Assembly: GCA_903642325.1 (NCBI GenBank)
Contig: CAHJWM010000022.1
Span: 23,160-87,159 of the forward strand
Length of the DNA: 64,000 nucleotides
Direction: 5' to 3'
Source of the DNA: Myxococcales bacterium
Lineage (GTDB): Bacteria > Myxococcota_A > Polyangia > Polyangiales > Polyangiaceae
Both the position numbers and the translations under genes were made by a program. Of this stretch, positions 54,298-63,673 are shown in pieces; within the stretch, counting starts at the first letter, position 1; the number at the start of each line of letters is the position of its first letter. The notes beneath the pieces are model-generated. The model saw nothing but the letters and a program-made list of their open reading frames with translations. It was not told where the DNA came from and ran no database searches.

Positions 54298-55379
54298 AGT
54301 CCGGAACGAGCTCCGTGCTAGCCTCTTCATCTCACGCCCAGATGCCGCAAGCCGCTTCAGTGTCAGTGAATTCTGGGCCCCAATCGCCGCTCGTCGAGGT
54401 GAGCGGTCTGCGCAAATACTTCCCGGTGCGCGGCGGTTTGTTCGGCGGAGTCGTAAACCAGGTGCGCGCGGTGGAAGACGTCTCGTTCTCGATCAAGCGG
54501 GGCGAGACACTGGGCCTCGTCGGCGAGTCCGGTTGCGGGAAGACCACCGTGGGCCGCTTGCTTCTCCGCCTGATCGAGCCGAGCGCGGGGCGCGTGCGCT
54601 TCGGCGGTGAAGATTTGGCAACGCTCAGCTCGAGCGCGCTACGCCAGATGCGGCAGCGCATGCAGATCGTTTTCCAAGACCCGTATTCGTCATTGAATCC
54701 GCGACGTACCGTGGGTGACGCCATTGGGGAGCCTCTGTTCGTGCACGGGCGCGCACGCGGGGCCGAGCTCGAGCGCCGTGTGACCGAGCTACTCGAGCGA
54801 GTGGGCCTGCCGGGCGGCTACCGCAGCCGTTATCCGCACGAATTTTCGGGCGGGCAGCGGCAGCGCGTGTGCATCGCGCGCGCGCTTGCCCTGAGCCCAG
54901 AGCTCGTTGTCTGCGACGAAGCGGTCTCGGCGTTAGACATCTCGATTCAAGCCCAAATCTTGAATCTGCTTCGTGATTTGCAAGACGAGTATGGGCTCAC
55001 TTATTTGTTCATTAGCCACAACTTGAACGTCGTGCGCCACATCGCCGACCGAATTGCCGTGATGTACTTGGGAAAGCTCGTGGAGGAGGCGGACGCCGAG
55101 CGCTTGTTCGAATCTCCGCAACACCCGTACACACGTGCGCTCATGTCTGCGAATCCGGTTCCAGATCCCGATGTCCCGCTCCGCCCCGTGTGCTTGCAGG
55201 GTGAGCTCCCATCGCCGCTCGACCCGCCCGCGGGCTGCCGCTTTCACACCCGCTGTCCGAGCGCGTTTCAGCCTTGCAGCCACATCGTCCCCGAAGCTCG
55301 GCTCATCAGCGGCCCTCACACCACCGAAGGGCACCGCGTCTGGTGCCATTTGTACGACGATGCTCCGAACTCTGATTAG
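54294..55379 (+). CDS. dppF: Peptide-type ABC transporter ATPase (first system, F-type)
   Basis: 361 residues from GTG 54294 (GTGA overlap); a GTG at 54288 is also possible. The first 30 residues are a polar extension. Walker A GESGCGKTT, Q-loop [13 protein letters not shown], signature [14 protein letters not shown], Walker B VVCDEAVSALD. GCRFHTRCPSAFQPC is the family's C-terminal cysteine cluster. Its end overlaps the start of the second binding protein by 20 bases. Confidence 0.93.
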   Translation: MKSGTSSVLASSSHAQMPQAASVSVNSGPQSPLVEVSGLRKYFPVRGGLFGGVVNQVRAVEDVSFSIKRGETLGLVGESGCGKTTVGRLLLRLIEPSAGRVRFGGEDLATLSSSALRQMRQRMQIVFQDPYSSLNPRRTVGDAIGEPLFVHGRARGAELERRVTELLERVGLPGGYRSRYPHEFSGGQRQRVCIARALALSPELVVCDEAVSALDISIQAQILNLLRDLQDEYGLTYLFISHNLNVVRHIADRIAVMYLGKLVEEADAERLFESPQHPYTRALMSANPVPDPDVPLRPVCLQGELPSPLDPPAGCRFHTRCPSAFQPCSHIVPEARLISGPHTTEGHRVWCHLYDDAPNSD

Positions 55380-57396
55380 CGCCTTCTTGGTGATTGTCGC
55401 TTCGCTGGCGGTGGTCGGTTTGACCCTCTCGGCCTCGACGGGTCGGCGTGCGGAGCTGCGCTTCGTCAATTCGACCGAGCCAAAGACCCTGGACCCGCAT
55501 CTGATCACGGGCGAGCCCGAGGGCCGCATCGCGGAGGCAATATTCGAAGGATTGACGCGGCTGGACGCACAATCCCTCGAACCGGTGCCAGGCGTGGCGG
55601 AGTCTTGGGAGATCACCCCCGACGGTAAAACTTACACGTTTCACATTCGTACCGGCGCGCGCTGGAGTGACGGCCACCCGCTCACGGCGCAAGATTTCAC
55701 GTACGCCTGGCGCCGCCTACAAGACCCGAGCTTGGGCGCCGAGTACGCGTACATCATGCAGATGGTACGCTACTCAGAGGCGTTCAATACTCACGAAGCC
55801 CAAGCCAGCGCCCTCGAAGGGCCAATTCAAAACGCCCTTCACGAGCTCGGCCATTCAAGCCCTGGCGCCGTTCCAGACAAGGCCGTGCGCGATTTCGTCA
55901 GCAAGCAGCACTTGGACGCGGTGTTGAAAGGCACGCCGAACGCGGCCTTGCGCGCGTTCCTGCTCCGTGGACCCGGTGAGCTGACGCAGGGCGAGCTAGG
56001 CGTGCTCGCTACCGAGCTGGCGCGAGAAGGCCAACGCCGCCGCGCGCTCTACCAAGAAGCCAAGCTGCACTTCGGTATCGACGGCGGTGTGTATGCCAAG
56101 GACGAACACACGCTGATCGTCGAGCTGGTCGCACCGACCCCTTACTTTCTGGCCCTGACCGCCTTTTACCCGGCATACCCAGTGCCGCGCTGGGCAATCG
56201 AAAAGCAGACCGGTCGTAACTGGTTTCTGCCCGCGAATATCGTGTCGAATGGCGCCTTTCGGCTCGCGGAATGGAGCGTGGGCTCGCGCATTCATCTCGA
56301 ACGCAGCGATACCTACTGGGGCCGCAGCGATGTAAAGTTGCGGAGCGCCGACGCCCTGCCGCTCGAAAACCAAACCACGGGCTTGAACCTGTACCTCACG
56401 GGGGAGGTCGATTGGTTACCGCAAAACACGTATCCGGCAGAGCTTGCCCAAGATCTGCGGAAGCGCCCCGATTTTTTCATCGGACCTGCGCTGATCGTTT
56501 ACTACTATCGCATCAACGTCACGCGAAAACCGTTCGATGACGTGCGCGTGCGGAAGGCGTTGAACCTGGCCGTGGATCGCGATGTGATCACGCGCGAGGT
56601 GCTGGGCGTCGGCCAACAATCGGCGTTTCGCTTGGTGCCGCCCGGTATTCGCGGGTACACGCCACCGGACACCGGCATCAGCTACGACGTTGCGCAAGCG
56701 CAGAAGCTGTTGGCCGATGCCGGCTTCCCCGGCGGCCGCGGTTTTCCGAAATTCGGTATTCTGTACAATACGCTAGAAACGCACAAGAAAATCGCCGAGG
56801 TGATCGCGGACCAGCTGCGTCGCAACCTGAACATCGACGTTTCGGCTTACAATCAAGAGTGGCAATCGTATCAGCAAAGCACACGCTCGCTCGACTACGA
56901 CTTATCGCGTGCAGCGTGGGTCGGCGACTACGAAGACCCGAACACGTTCTTGGACCTATTCACCACGAACGGCGGTAACAATCAGACCGGCTGGAGCAAC
57001 TTGGTGTACGACCGCCTGCTCGAAGCGGCGGGCAACGTGGAAGAGTTCGTGGCCGCGCCGGCTTTCATTCTGCAGCACGCGAGTCGAGCGCCGGAGCTCG
57101 AGCGGCTGGCGGACGCCGTGCGCTTGAACAAGGAAGCGCCCTCGCGCTTGAAGGTCATGGCCGAGCTTCGCCTCGAGTTGCTGGGCGAAGCCGAGCGCAT
57201 TCTCGTGCACGACGAGTTTCCAATTTTGCCGGTGTACTTTTATGTCATCGGCGACATGGTGAAGCCCAAGGTGAAAGGGTTCTATACGAAGCTCCGCGGT
57301 AGTGATGGAGCCACGCGCTCGAACCTCCGTGATTTGCACCCCTTGCGCTCGATCTACATCGACGAGCACCCGTCGCCGCGTGACGGCGCGCCATGA
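55360..57396 (+). CDS. oppA: Oligopeptide-type substrate-binding protein OppA (second system), with an insertion
   Basis: 678 residues from ATG 55360. The signal or anchor is LISAFLVIVASLAVVGLTL, without lipobox. OppA landmarks: NSTEPKTLDPHLITGEPEG, FEGLTRLDAQSLEPVPGVAE, ARWSDGHPLTAQDFTYAWRR, then later RWAIEKQTGRNWF and GAFRLAEW. Between VRYSEAFN and GVYAKDEHTL about 95 extra residues are inserted, rich in Ala/Leu helices. The gene begins inside the preceding ATPase, tying the two transporters into one transcript. Confidence 0.88.
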   Translation: MLRTLISAFLVIVASLAVVGLTLSASTGRRAELRFVNSTEPKTLDPHLITGEPEGRIAEAIFEGLTRLDAQSLEPVPGVAESWEITPDGKTYTFHIRTGARWSDGHPLTAQDFTYAWRRLQDPSLGAEYAYIMQMVRYSEAFNTHEAQASALEGPIQNALHELGHSSPGAVPDKAVRDFVSKQHLDAVLKGTPNAALRAFLLRGPGELTQGELGVLATELAREGQRRRALYQEAKLHFGIDGGVYAKDEHTLIVELVAPTPYFLALTAFYPAYPVPRWAIEKQTGRNWFLPANIVSNGAFRLAEWSVGSRIHLERSDTYWGRSDVKLRSADALPLENQTTGLNLYLTGEVDWLPQNTYPAELAQDLRKRPDFFIGPALIVYYYRINVTRKPFDDVRVRKALNLAVDRDVITREVLGVGQQSAFRLVPPGIRGYTPPDTGISYDVAQAQKLLADAGFPGGRGFPKFGILYNTLETHKKIAEVIADQLRRNLNIDVSAYNQEWQSYQQSTRSLDYDLSRAAWVGDYEDPNTFLDLFTTNGGNNQTGWSNLVYDRLLEAAGNVEEFVAAPAFILQHASRAPELERLADAVRLNKEAPSRLKVMAELRLELLGEAERILVHDEFPILPVYFYVIGDMVKPKVKGFYTKLRGSDGATRSNLRDLHPLRSIYIDEHPSPRDGAP

Positions 57397-58511
57397 TCGA
57401 GCTCCTGGCGTTGCTGTTCGGGCTTGCGACCTTGGCGGCCACGGCGTGGTGCCCGCCTAGGCTCACGCGCGTGCTCGGCTCGTTGCTGTTTGCGCTGATG
57501 GTGGGCGTGGTGTCGCGCTTTGCGTTTGGCGTCCATGTGGCACTGCTGGCGGCCGCGCTGGCCGCCGTGCTCGCTCTCCGCTTCTTCCCGCCGTTGGTCT
57601 TGCGCCGCGTGGTGTTCCTGGTGCCCGCCCTCGTGCTCTTGATTTTCTCTACTACGTTGCTCATGTACAGAGCGCCCGGTAACCCATTCGCGAACGAGCG
57701 CGCCACGAGCCCGCAAGTGGAAGCGGCTCTGCGTGCGCAATATGGGGTGCCAAAGAACGCGAGCGCATTTTTCGGCATTTACATGCGCCGTTTGCTGGTC
57801 GAAGGCACCCTCGGGCCATCCATCAAAGTGCAGGGGCGTACCGTGGAAGAGCTGATCGCGCCGGCCTTTCCCGTAAGCGTGGCGCTCGGCCTCTTGGCGT
57901 TGATTTTATCGGTGGTCATCGGCTTGACGCTGGGCATTTTCGCCGGCTTGAAGAAAAATTCGCTAGCCGATCATGTGAGCATGGCCCTTGCTCTATTCGG
58001 TGTCTCTTTGCCGAGCTTCGTGCTCGGCGCGGGCGCAATGATTGTGTTTTCGTTGTGGCTGGGTTGGCTGCCGGTGGCAGGGTGGGGCAGCTTGCGGCAC
58101 TTGGTGATGCCCGCGTTCGCCCTGGCTTTACCGAACGCCGCGATCATCGCGCGGCTGGCGCGGAGCGGCATGATTGAGGTCATGCAGCAGGACTTCGTGC
58201 GCACTGCTCGCGCCAAAGGCTTGCCGGAGAGCTGGGTGATTGCGCGCCACGCCATGCGCGGCACGTTGATCCCCGTCGTTTCATTCTTGGGCCCGGCGGC
58301 GGCGGCGATCATGACCGGATCCTTCGTGGTGGAGGTGTTGTTTGCCGTGCCGGGCATGGGCCAATGGTTCGTAAAAGGCGCCATCAACCGCGATTACTCG
58401 GTGGTGTTGGGCACCGCCATCGTGTACTTCGGCATGATCATCTTATTCAATTTGCTCGTGGATCTGGCTTACTCGTGGCTCGATCCGCGGGTGCGGAGTA
58501 GTGACGCGTGA
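57393..58511 (+). CDS. oppB: Oligopeptide-type permease OppB with extra N-terminal spans (second system)
   Basis: 372 residues, about 50 more than the first-system B permease. The first 65 residues form two or three additional hydrophobic spans (ELLALLFGLATLAATAW onward) before the usual start VVFLVPALVLLIFS. The family part is complete: APGNPFANER, coupling loop DFVRTARAKGLPESWVIARH, and YSWLDPRVR at the end. The ATG overlaps the previous gene (ATGA). Confidence 0.9.
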   Translation: MIELLALLFGLATLAATAWCPPRLTRVLGSLLFALMVGVVSRFAFGVHVALLAAALAAVLALRFFPPLVLRRVVFLVPALVLLIFSTTLLMYRAPGNPFANERATSPQVEAALRAQYGVPKNASAFFGIYMRRLLVEGTLGPSIKVQGRTVEELIAPAFPVSVALGLLALILSVVIGLTLGIFAGLKKNSLADHVSMALALFGVSLPSFVLGAGAMIVFSLWLGWLPVAGWGSLRHLVMPAFALALPNAAIIARLARSGMIEVMQQDFVRTARAKGLPESWVIARHAMRGTLIPVVSFLGPAAAAIMTGSFVVEVLFAVPGMGQWFVKGAINRDYSVVLGTAIVYFGMIILFNLLVDLAYSWLDPRVRSSDA

Positions 58512-59368
58512 TGCGGAAGAGCCCGCTTCAGCTAGCCCTGCAACGCGTGTTGCGTAACCGCATGGCGATCGGCGGCGCTTCCTTGCTGATTGCGATCACT
58601 CTTTCGTGTGTGCTCCTGCCACCGCTGCTTGGTCTAGACCCGAACCACACTCAGCCCTCGTTACGTAATGAGGCGCCGTCGGCGCGCTTTATTTTCGGCA
58701 CGGACACGCTCGGCCGCGACGTGTTCGCGCGCGTCTTGGTTGGCGGGCGTACGTCACTGTTGGTCGGAATCGCAGCGACGGCGGTGTCTATCTTGGTCGG
58801 GGTGACGTACGGCGCCGTCGCTGGGTTTTACGGCGGTAAGGTCGATGAAGCGATGATGCGGCTGGTCGATTTTTTATACGGCCTTCCTTACATGTTTCTC
58901 GTCATTCTGATCATGCTGATGTTTTCCGAAACCGCGCGCGGCGACGCGCTGCCAGTATTTTTGGCGCTCGGCTTAGTGCAGTGGCTGACCATGGCGCGTA
59001 TCGTACGAGGGCAGGTACTCACGCTGCGTCACCAGGAGTTCGTGCTGGCGGCCGAGCTCATTGGCGCCAGCGACGCCCGTATTCTGCTTCGCCACGTGTT
59101 GCCCAACGTGCTCGGCATAGTGGTGGTTTACGGAACATTGATGGTCCCGTCCGTCATTATCTTGGAGTCCTTTCTGTCGTTTCTAGGCCTTGGTGTGGCA
59201 CTTTCTTGGGGTCAGCTCGTGGCCGACGGGATCGCGGTAGTGAATCCCATCCGGTCCTATTGGTGGATTCTGGTTTGGCCGAGCTTATTTTTGGGCGCTA
59301 CGTTGCTGAGCTTGAATTTCGTGGGTGATGGCCTTCGCGACGCCCTGGATCCGAAGGCACGCACATGA
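58508..59368 (+). CDS. oppC: Oligopeptide-type permease OppC (second system)
   Basis: 286 residues from GTG 58508, with an ATG directly after. Six spans; signature FGTDTLGRDVFARVLVGG and coupling loop EFVLAAELIGASDARILLRH; ends [11 protein letters not shown]. Four-base overlaps on both sides. Confidence 0.92.
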   Translation: MMRKSPLQLALQRVLRNRMAIGGASLLIAITLSCVLLPPLLGLDPNHTQPSLRNEAPSARFIFGTDTLGRDVFARVLVGGRTSLLVGIAATAVSILVGVTYGAVAGFYGGKVDEAMMRLVDFLYGLPYMFLVILIMLMFSETARGDALPVFLALGLVQWLTMARIVRGQVLTLRHQEFVLAAELIGASDARILLRHVLPNVLGIVVVYGTLMVPSVIILESFLSFLGLGVALSWGQLVADGIAVVNPIRSYWWILVWPSLFLGATLLSLNFVGDGLRDALDPKART

Positions 59369-60351
59369 CCGAAGAGAGGCTCCGCGTTCGAGATCTCGCC
59401 GTACGCTTCGTGACGCGGGAGCGCACGGTGCGCGCAGTGGACGGCATCAGCTTCGAGGTGAGGGCGGGGGAAGTCGTGGGCCTGGTAGGTGAGTCGGGCT
59501 GCGGCAAGAGCGTGACCAGCTTGGCCATCTTGGGCCTACAGGAAAAGCCCGCCGGTAAAGTCACCGGCAGCATTCGCCTCGGCGATGCAGAGCTCATCGG
59601 CATGAGCGAGCCCGGGTTACGCAAGATTCGGGGCAACCGAATCAGCATGATCTTTCAAGACCCCCAGACCAGCCTGAACCCCTACCTGCGCATCGGCGAG
59701 CAGCTGGCGGAGGTGCTCGAGCTGCATTTGAATCTGCGCGGCGCCCCGGCACGCGCGCGCATGCTCGAGATGCTGAGTCAGGTTGGAATACCCGGAGAAG
59801 AACGGTTGCGCGCTTATCCGCACGAGCTTTCCGGCGGCATGCGGCAGCGCGTATGCATCGCCATGGCGCTGCTCTGCGACCCAGAGCTACTCATTGCGGA
59901 CGAGCCAACCACCATGTTGGACGTAACGATTCAGGCGCAGATCTTGGATCTCCTTCGTTCGATCCGCCAGCGAAGAAACATGTCCGTACTCTTCATCACG
60001 CACGACCTCGGCGTGGTCTCGGAGCTTTGCGATCGCGTCGTCGTGATGTACGCGGGGCGCATCGTTGAGCAAGCTCCGACCACGCAGCTGCTCGATGCAC
60101 CCCTCCATCCATACACCGAAGCACTGCTCGGGAGCACGCCGCGAGTAGATGTGCCCGGCGGCGGCTCGCTCCGACCAATCGGTGGGCTGCCGCCGCGCTT
60201 ACCCGACCAAGCGCTGACGGAATGCGCTTTTGCGCCGCGCTGTCCGCGGGTGCGGCCAGGTTGCCGCGACGGGGAGCCGGCGCTGGTGAGTGCCGGGGTG
60301 GCGCGTTTGCGCCGCTGCATCGTGCCGGTCGAAGAGATGGCACGCTCTTGA
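59365..60351 (+). CDS. oppD: Oligopeptide-type ATPase OppD (second system)
   Basis: 328 residues. Walker [11 protein letters not shown]-loop [13 protein letters not shown], signature [14 protein letters not shown], Walker [14 protein letters not shown], switch His in [11 protein letters not shown]. The C-terminal cysteine cluster is [14 protein letters not shown]. Its stop overlaps a TTG that may start the next gene. Confidence 0.94.
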   Translation: MTEERLRVRDLAVRFVTRERTVRAVDGISFEVRAGEVVGLVGESGCGKSVTSLAILGLQEKPAGKVTGSIRLGDAELIGMSEPGLRKIRGNRISMIFQDPQTSLNPYLRIGEQLAEVLELHLNLRGAPARARMLEMLSQVGIPGEERLRAYPHELSGGMRQRVCIAMALLCDPELLIADEPTTMLDVTIQAQILDLLRSIRQRRNMSVLFITHDLGVVSELCDRVVVMYAGRIVEQAPTTQLLDAPLHPYTEALLGSTPRVDVPGGGSLRPIGGLPPRLPDQALTECAFAPRCPRVRPGCRDGEPALVSAGVARLRRCIVPVEEMARS

Positions 60352-61283
60352 CCCTGCTCACCGTGCGCGATCTGCGCGTCCATTTTCGAACGGAAAGCAC
60401 GCTGGTGCGCGCGGTAGACGGCGTCGATTTCGAGCTACGCGCTGGTGAAACTCTGGCCCTGGTAGGCGAATCGGGCTGCGGGAAATCGACCCTCGCGCGC
60501 GCGTTGGTGGGATTGAACCCGGTTACCTCCGGCACTGCCGAGCTCGACGGGCGACCGATTACTGGCTTGTCGCGCGCGGGTTTACGGCCATTTCGCCGCG
60601 AGTTGCAGCTCGTGTTTCAGGATCCATATTCGAGCTTGAATCCACGCTTTACCATCGCCCAGACATTGGCAGAGCCATTGCTCTTACACGGCAAAGCCAC
60701 GCGCGCGAACGTCGATAGCAAGGTGTGCGCGTTGCTCTCCCAGGTTGGGCTGGACAGCGAGCTCCGCGCTCGCTATCCGCATGAGTTTTCCGGTGGACAA
60801 CGGCAACGCATCAGCATCGCACGCGCGCTCGCCGTCGAGCCGCGACTACTTTTGTGCGATGAAGTCACGTCCGCGCTAGACGTCTCTATCCAGGCTCAGA
60901 TTTTGGACTTGCTCAAGTCCATTCAGCAACGGCTCGGGCTGAGCTATCTGTTCATTACGCACGACTTGGGCGTCGTCCGCTACATCGCGCATCGCGTCGC
61001 GGTGATGTACGTGGGGCAGATCGTCGAGCTTCGCGAGACCGAGCGCTTGTTCGAGTCGCCCGCGCACCCTTATACTCAGGCCCTGCTGCGCTCGATCCCG
61101 CGCGTTTCAGCGGAGCCGAGTACGCGGAAGCCGTTGGCCGGAGAGGTGCCGTCGCCCGCCTCTCCGCCCAGTGGCTGCCGCTTCCATCCGCGTTGCCCGA
61201 GCGCATTCGACCGCTGCCCGAAGGAACAGCCTACGCTGTATCCGGTGGAGAGCGGCGTGAGTCGTTGTTTCTTGAATGAGTAG
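60348..61283 (+). CDS. oppF: Oligopeptide-type ATPase OppF (second system)
   Basis: 311 residues if the TTG at 60348 is used (TTGA overlap); GTG 60363 is an alternative only five codons in. Walker [11 protein letters not shown]-loop [13 protein letters not shown], signature [14 protein letters not shown], Walker [13 protein letters not shown], switch His in [11 protein letters not shown]. Cysteine cluster [15 protein letters not shown]. It closes the ten-gene run. Confidence 0.92.
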   Translation: MTLLTVRDLRVHFRTESTLVRAVDGVDFELRAGETLALVGESGCGKSTLARALVGLNPVTSGTAELDGRPITGLSRAGLRPFRRELQLVFQDPYSSLNPRFTIAQTLAEPLLLHGKATRANVDSKVCALLSQVGLDSELRARYPHEFSGGQRQRISIARALAVEPRLLLCDEVTSALDVSIQAQILDLLKSIQQRLGLSYLFITHDLGVVRYIAHRVAVMYVGQIVELRETERLFESPAHPYTQALLRSIPRVSAEPSTRKPLAGEVPSPASPPSGCRFHPRCPSAFDRCPKEQPTLYPVESGVSRCFLNE

Positions 61284-61363
61284 TTGCGTGCCGCGGTGAG
61301 CGTTGCGATCAAGTTGGCTGACCGACACCGTTTCGTGACAACCGAGCCCCACTTTGCACTTCC

Positions 61364-62434
61364 GTGATCCTATCGAAAGATCGCGGGCTAGTGGCGCTCC
61401 GCGTCGTAAGTGGCCTCTCCGCTGTGGCTTTGTTGGTCTGGACATTTCGCGCGGTCGATCTGGCGCGGGTCTGGCAAAGCATAACCAACGTCGGACTGCT
61501 GGGGCTCGTGCTGATTGCCGCGCCCGAGCTCCTTTCACTCGCGCTCGAGTGTTTGGGCTGGGGCCGCGTCTTCGAAACTCTCGGGCAAGATATGCCGGCG
61601 CGGCCCCTCATGCGCGTGCGGGTGATCACCGAAGCCGTCGCGCAGACGTTACCGCTGGGCGTCATTTGGGCCGAATCGTTGAAACCAATGCTGCTTTCTC
61701 GCCACGCAGGCGTGAGCGCCAGCCGCGCGGTAGCCGCCCTGGTCGCGCGCAAGTACCTGCTCGTCGCTTCGCAGGCGGTGTACGTGGCGCTGCTTGCCGC
61801 TTGCGGATTTGCCACGCTCCGCAAGCTCGCGCGCGCGCTCGCCGGTCACGCGGGGCTCGCCTGGGCCGCGTTCGCGGTGAGTGCCATGCTTTGCCTGCTC
61901 GCGTTCGGGTTGTGCGGCGCCTTCACGCGCGGGCGGATGGCAGAGCGCGCGTTCGAGCTGCTCCGGGGAGTTCGCCACACGCGCTGGCAACGCGAGCTAC
62001 AGCGGCGGCGGTCGGGTTTCATCAGCACCGATAACCTCACCAGCGCCTACTTCGCGGTCGGTTTTGTACGTGCCACGCTCTACCCAGGCTTCTTCTTTCT
62101 ATGCGGGTGGTTGTGCGAGGCAGTCGAAACGTTTGTGATCTTGCGCTTGCTCGGCGTATCGCTCGACTTCTTCGCCGTCGGCAGCCTCGAAGTGTTGCTC
62201 TCGTTCCTGAAAAATATCGTGTTCATCCTGCCCGCGGGCCTAGGCGTTCAAGACGCCGGCTACGTGTCGTGCTTGAACGCTTTGGGCGTGCCGGATGCGC
62301 TCCAAATTGGCGCGGCCTTCATGGCCTTGAAGCGCGGAAAGCAGCTGCTTTGGTCTGCCCTCGGCTACTTGCTCTGGGCCGCGGACGCACGACCCGTGCT
62401 GGTTAGGCCGCGCATGAGTGTCGACTCAGGGTGA
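61364..62434 (+). CDS. Polytopic membrane protein related to LPG-synthase/flippase domains
   Basis: 356 residues from GTG 61364. About eight hydrophobic spans. [15 protein letters not shown] near 65-80, [18 protein letters not shown] near 105-122, and [15 protein letters not shown] near 285-300 fit the membrane domain of lysylphosphatidylglycerol synthases and the related HpnL-type proteins. There is no aminoacyl-transferase domain, so it is probably a lipid flippase or carrier rather than a synthase. It follows the transporter operon by 80 bases. Confidence 0.75.
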   Translation: MILSKDRGLVALRVVSGLSAVALLVWTFRAVDLARVWQSITNVGLLGLVLIAAPELLSLALECLGWGRVFETLGQDMPARPLMRVRVITEAVAQTLPLGVIWAESLKPMLLSRHAGVSASRAVAALVARKYLLVASQAVYVALLAACGFATLRKLARALAGHAGLAWAAFAVSAMLCLLAFGLCGAFTRGRMAERAFELLRGVRHTRWQRELQRRRSGFISTDNLTSAYFAVGFVRATLYPGFFFLCGWLCEAVETFVILRLLGVSLDFFAVGSLEVLLSFLKNIVFILPAGLGVQDAGYVSCLNALGVPDALQIGAAFMALKRGKQLLWSALGYLLWAADARPVLVRPRMSVDSG

Positions 62435-62468
62435 GCGTGCGCACGTGGCGTGCGCGAGCCGCCATCGA

Positions 62469-63176
62469 TCAGAAGGAAGTGTGAACCGCGTAGCTCGCAC
62501 GCCCAGTGTCCATGCTGAGAAAGCTCAGCTGGCCCTCGCTACAGGAACCGCTATTCAAGAACAACCGGTCGCCATGCACCGCGTTGGCGGCGAGGTGGGT
62601 ATGCCCGGTGACCATCACATCGAACTCACGTTCGGCCGCGATGTTCATGGCCCATTTTTGAAACGAACAGCGGGTGCTGTCCGCAGACAGGCCCCCGCGC
62701 TTGACGTCGAGCTCGTTCAGCAAGCGATAGAGCGCGCTCAGGCCTACTCGCCGGATCCAACCGCCGAGCCACACGCCTAGCTCGGAAAGCCAACGCCGCT
62801 TCTGAACCAAGTCGTCATTCTGGTGGCCGTGAGTGAACAGGATCCGCGTGCCGCCAGCGCGGATGATGAATTCATCCGGCGTGCCCTGCACCGCCCCGGC
62901 GACGAGGTCGTGGTTCCCGTGAACGTACAGGTAATTGGGACGCTCGAAGCGAGCGGCAATCTCCCGGTGCGATTCGCGAGCTCGGCGCAGCTCCTGCGCG
63001 GGGTCTCCGGGTAGCGCTCCGGTCAAGGTCTCCCAAATGTCGCCGAGCAAGACGACCTTCTCGAAGTTCTTTTCCAGAAACGACAGGAACTTGAGAAACT
63101 CGCCGTCCTCATGCCCGAAGCCGTCCGCCGCGCCGCCGGTCCCCAAATGAAGGTCCGAGATGACTGCGATTTCCAT
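62469..63176 (-). CDS. Calcineurin-like metallophosphoesterase
   Basis: 235 residues from ATG 63176. The metal-site motifs are in order: ISDLHLG, LLGDIWE, VHGNHD, FTHGHQND and VTGHTH. This is the class that includes LpxH-type UDP-diacylglucosamine hydrolases and several phosphodiesterases; the length is close to LpxH but the substrate cannot be fixed. It is convergent with the flippase-like gene and stands alone on its strand. An inverted repeat lies just upstream (63193-63212). Confidence 0.85.
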   Translation of the reverse strand: MEIAVISDLHLGTGGAADGFGHEDGEFLKFLSFLEKNFEKVVLLGDIWETLTGALPGDPAQELRRARESHREIAARFERPNYLYVHGNHDLVAGAVQGTPDEFIIRAGGTRILFTHGHQNDDLVQKRRWLSELGVWLGGWIRRVGLSALYRLLNELDVKRGGLSADSTRCSFQKWAMNIAAEREFDVMVTGHTHLAANAVHGDRLFLNSGSCSEGQLSFLSMDTGRASYAVHTSF

Positions 63177-63673
63177 TCTTGTGTTCCCTTCGGTCACCCG
63201 TGATCAGGTGACTCTGGGACCTCTGGATATCGAGTCGCTGTGTCGGAACCATGGAGTTCCGGCAAGGCGTCAGCAACTTTACACAAGTTATACACAGCGA
63301 AGGTCTCGCGGTATTCCTAGGGCTCGCTGGTGGCATGGCAAGGATCCGGCATGTTTTAAGCCGGATCAGCGCTCAGTGGTCTGACCAGTTCCCCCGGGCG
63401 TCAGCGCGACATGGGCATCGTCTTATGGGGCGGGCCAATTCTGAGTGCGCGACCTTCTGGGCCTCATATTCGCGATTTTGCTCACTTTGGGGCGGACTCG
63501 TGAACGACTGGAGGTACTGTCGCGTCGAAGCGGAGGAGCGCGATCGATTTCCCGCGCTCGGCGGCGCTTTACTCGCCCAATTCTTGTGTGCTGGATTCCG
63601 TTTGAATAACAATCACGCCCTTTTAATGATCATGTTTCCAGCAATCGGACACGAAATTCCAAGGAGACGAACT
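63177..63673. other. 497-base gap with promoters for two divergent genes
   Basis: It separates the phosphoesterase (minus) from the lipoprotein (plus). Next to the phosphoesterase start is an inverted repeat with arms GTCACC and GGTGAC (63193-63212), a possible operator. AAGGAG at 63661 is the ribosome site of the lipoprotein. Otherwise no gene is supported. Confidence 0.4.
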
